Shown: positions 61,890 to 64,000 of the stretch, piece by piece
Layout: each line of letters begins with the position of its first letter
How positions within the stretch are numbered: position 1 is the stretch's first letter
Source: Maribacter sp. MJ134
GTDB lineage: Bacteria > Bacteroidota > Bacteroidia > Flavobacteriales > Flavobacteriaceae
Reading direction: 5' to 3'
DNA length: 64,000 nt
NCBI RefSeq assembly: GCF_003970695.1
Contig: NZ_CP034570.1
Span: 992,001 to 1,056,000 of the forward strand
Notes under the pieces: model-generated
What the model was told of the DNA's origin: nothing
Seen by the model: only the letters and a program-made list of their open reading frames with translations
The model's database searches: none
Translations under genes and position numbers: made by a program

Positions 61890-63341
61890 ATGAAATACAA
61901 ATTTCAATTACTTTGCTTACTATCATTTATCCTGGTACTACCTTCTTGCTCTAGTGAAAATTTAGCGGAAGAATTGGAAATTATAGAGGAGCCAGAAGTT
62001 GTAGAAGAACCTGAACCCGTAATTATACGAACTACCGCAATCCCGGAGTCCGTCCAGAGGCCAGGAAATGCTGCTGCGGGAGAATCCTATATGTTTACAG
62101 GAGATTATATGAGCTCTGGTATTCCATATGATGCATGGGTTTTTGGAAATGGGGAGGATAATTCCAACATCCTAAATAGAACCGGTGATAATGCCGTTAT
62201 TTCTTATGACAACACCGCATTTACGACAAAAAACGGTGTTAGGGCGGTAGCGCCAAACTGTTTGAATTGTCATTCTTCTTTTGTGAATGATTCCTATGTG
62301 ATAGGATTAGGACAACATGATGGTGATTACACGGGTAATAGAGCGGACAATGTACCGCTCCTAACGTCTGCCATTAATTCAATATATGGGTCAGACAGCC
62401 CAGAAGCAATTTCTTATGCACAATTCTCAAAGAGTATATTGGCTATTGGCCCAAAAACTCTAACTAAAAGTAGGGGCGTAAACCCAGCGAATAAAATTAC
62501 AGAGGTATTAATTTCCCATAGAGATAAGAACACTTTAGTGTGGCAAGATGAACCTTTGATCGAGCTTACAGATGAAGTAATACCGACAGATGTACCTGCC
62601 TGGTGGTTACTGAAGAAGAAAAACGCTATGTTTTATACGGGCATGGGAAGAATGGATTTTTGTAAGTCCTTTATTGGGGCAAGTCTTTTAACCATTGACG
62701 GTACGGAAAAAGCGATTGAAGTTGATGAGAAAGTAGAAGATATACTCGCGTATATCTATAGTTTGGAGGCTCCTGACTACCCTTTTGAGGTAGATTCGGA
62801 TTTAGCTGGGGAAGGGAAAGTAGTTTTTGAACACACCTGTTCTTCCTGTCATGGTACGTACGGGGAGCCAGAAACGTATCCAAATTTCCTTGTGGCTTTG
62901 GAAAGTATTCAAACGGACCCGGAATTATCTAATCATTACAACACTCCTTCTGAGCTCAACACGTATTTTCTAGATTGGTTCAACAACGGTTGGTTCGGAA
63001 CATTCGGGAGTCCACTGGAAATAGTTCCCGAGGGTGGTTATGTTGCGCCACCTCTGGATGGTATTTGGGCTACAGCGCCGTACCTTCATAACGGTTCGGT
63101 ACCCACTTTAATGGATATGTTGAACAGTAAGGCCCGACCCAAATTTTGGAAAAGGTCATTTGATAACGCTGATTACGACACGACTAAAGTAGGTTGGAAT
63201 TATACGGTAGAAACAGGCCAGTCCGATAAGAACACCTATAACACTAACCTTAAAGGTTATGGTAATGGCGGACATATATTCGGAGATGAGCTTACCAATA
63301 CCGAAAGATTGGCGCTCTTGGAATACTTAAAAACATTGTAA
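61890..63341 (+). CDS. Di-haem cytochrome c peroxidase-like lipoprotein
   Basis: The 483-residue protein has a lipobox (LPSC, cysteine 20) and an acidic Glu/Pro-rich linker (27-45). Two haem c sites follow: CLNCH at 124-128 and CSSCH at 317-321. Near the C-terminus is YLHNGSVPTLMDML, a signature of the MauG/CcpA peroxidase group. It would act in the periplasm with electrons from a c-type cytochrome. No partner gene is present. Confidence 0.9.
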   Translation: MKYKFQLLCLLSFILVLPSCSSENLAEELEIIEEPEVVEEPEPVIIRTTAIPESVQRPGNAAAGESYMFTGDYMSSGIPYDAWVFGNGEDNSNILNRTGDNAVISYDNTAFTTKNGVRAVAPNCLNCHSSFVNDSYVIGLGQHDGDYTGNRADNVPLLTSAINSIYGSDSPEAISYAQFSKSILAIGPKTLTKSRGVNPANKITEVLISHRDKNTLVWQDEPLIELTDEVIPTDVPAWWLLKKKNAMFYTGMGRMDFCKSFIGASLLTIDGTEKAIEVDEKVEDILAYIYSLEAPDYPFEVDSDLAGEGKVVFEHTCSSCHGTYGEPETYPNFLVALESIQTDPELSNHYNTPSELNTYFLDWFNNGWFGTFGSPLEIVPEGGYVAPPLDGIWATAPYLHNGSVPTLMDMLNSKARPKFWKRSFDNADYDTTKVGWNYTVETGQSDKNTYNTNLKGYGNGGHIFGDELTNTERLALLEYLKTL

Positions 63342-63737
63342 CCTTTTTTTGGCATACCCTTCTAAACGAATACGGTAGGGGTGTGAATAACACATCCCTC
63401 CTGTCCTCTTCTGTACCAATTTTTATTCTGTATCAAAAGCAAAGGATCCTAAGGCAGGCTACATGGTATTAGAAGTAAAGCCTCCATTTATTAAAACGCA
63501 AGTTTTGTATCATTACAGAATTCGATATCGAGTACATTTAAAAGCTTACTGCCCGACCACTTTCACAAAGGCATATACGGTATAAAACTGAGGATTTTCT
63601 GTGCAGACAAGAATATGCGAAGCTGTGTTTGAGCATCTTTTTACTCGTTTATCCTGTTTTTATTTAATTAAAGCGTAGCGCATGAATTTATTTAAAACAT
63701 TGAAAATCAATTAATTAAATGATTTCATAATTTTTAT
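63342..63737. other. Non-coding stretch after the cytochrome gene
   Basis: About 400 bases with no open frame of note on either strand. A CATCCCTCCTGTCC sequence near 63392 faintly recalls element C but lacks its core. No terminator with a clear stem and T-tract was found. Confidence 0.5.
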
Positions 63738-63769
63738 TTTGTTAAATAATGTTAAAAAAAGTACCTTTT
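63738..63769 (+). promoter_or_regulatory. Promoter upstream of the small terminal ORF
   Basis: TTTG (63738-63741) and TACCTTTT (63762-63769) are 20 bases apart, close to the Bacteroidetes consensus with one mismatch in the -7 box. A leader of about 100 bases with repeated CAATCAA segments follows. Confidence 0.45.
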
Positions 63770-63873
63770 ATTACATAGTACTGTAACAAAAGTTATTCAC
63801 CCTCGTCTATTAGACATAAGCAAAACAATAACAATCAACAATCAATTTTCATCAATCATTAAAAACGAACATC

Positions 63874-63987
63874 ATGAGAACTTTCAACAGAAAATCACCA
63901 ACAGAATCAAGAAGACACTCTTTCTTTTCAAATTTCAGGAATAGCAAAAGGGTACAATGGGCAGAGGTGAGGAACCATATGCACTAA
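63874..63987 (+). CDS. Small basic 37-residue protein
   Basis: The frame ATG 63874 to TAA 63985 encodes a basic peptide rich in Arg, Ser, Asn and Phe, with no signal peptide. Support comes from the A-rich leader, a purine-rich region before the ATG and the promoter match upstream. I do not recognise it. It could instead be the start of a leader or attenuator for a gene beyond the window. Confidence 0.4.
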   Translation: MRTFNRKSPTESRRHSFFSNFRNSKRVQWAEVRNHMH

Positions 63988-64000
63988 TTACAACAATCAT

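Noticed and set aside
63384-63400. Fifth copy of element C
   Set aside because: Only a short CCCTCCTGTCC-like stretch matches; the CCATTCCACACA core and the flanks are absent.
1-64000. tRNA, rRNA, transposase or phage genes
   Set aside because: No cloverleaf with a CCA-type acceptor end, no rRNA-like sequence, and no DDE, tyrosine or serine recombinase was recognised on either strand.

Overview
The window looks like chromosome of a marine member of the Flavobacteriaceae (Bacteroidetes). Supporting signs are the low G+C content, gene starts without clear Shine-Dalgarno sequences, recurrent -7 boxes of the Bacteroidetes type (TAnnTTTG), a fused branched-chain keto-acid dehydrogenase E1, and families typical of the group (DUF1835, DUF4251, DUF2490, YceI, fasciclin, two-component regulator-propeller kinase). 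This assignment is by family recognition only. No rRNA, tRNA, CRISPR array, integrase or transposase was seen.

Layout. 1-10.9 kb holds core genes: cupin, Crp/Fnr regulator, uracil-DNA glycosylase, receiver protein, a three-gene DUF1835 / nucleoside phosphorylase / substrate-binding operon, a SUI1 factor with a 2OG-Fe(II) oxygenase, E1 alpha-beta, and two lipoproteins including an OmpA protein. 10.9-17.1 kb is a co-directional type III polyketide synthase cluster: flavin reductase, methyltransferase, chalcone-synthase-like PKS, enoyl reductase, dehydratase, ketosynthase, acyl carrier protein and a membrane protein. It probably builds and modifies a fatty-acyl-primed phenolic or pyrone lipid. 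17.3-21.3 kb holds TerC, YceI, a hibernation factor and two paralogous secreted proteins.

21.4-39.2 kb is an AT-rich accessory island with every gene on the minus strand. Its centre is drmE-like/drmA/drmB, a DISARM-type anti-phage operon with no methyltransferase and no phospholipase-D nuclease beside it. Downstream lies a PIN-domain nuclease candidate. A Hanks-type kinase with a TPR protein, a trypsin-like peptidase with a secreted barrel-like protein, a small nuclease-like protein and a ParDE toxin-antitoxin pair fill the rest. Three families of non-coding repeats (called A, B and C here) punctuate the island in a fixed order. Read 5' to 3' on the minus strand, C - operon - A - small gene - B occurs twice. 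Copies of A and B carry compensatory changes in their stems, so their folded form seems to be under selection.

39.4-63.3 kb returns to core genes: fasciclin lipoprotein, DoxX-like and EamA membrane proteins, an N-terminal-only DEAD-box protein, a large propeller-sensor kinase, MORN and secreted proteins, a LytS/LytT pair divergent from an ABC exporter, a PQQ-type sugar dehydrogenase with a sugar isomerase, a flavin amine oxidase, a superfamily 2 helicase, a pseudouridine synthase, a cold-shock protein with a long leader, and a di-haem cytochrome c peroxidase-like lipoprotein. The window ends with a small basic ORF behind a good promoter match.
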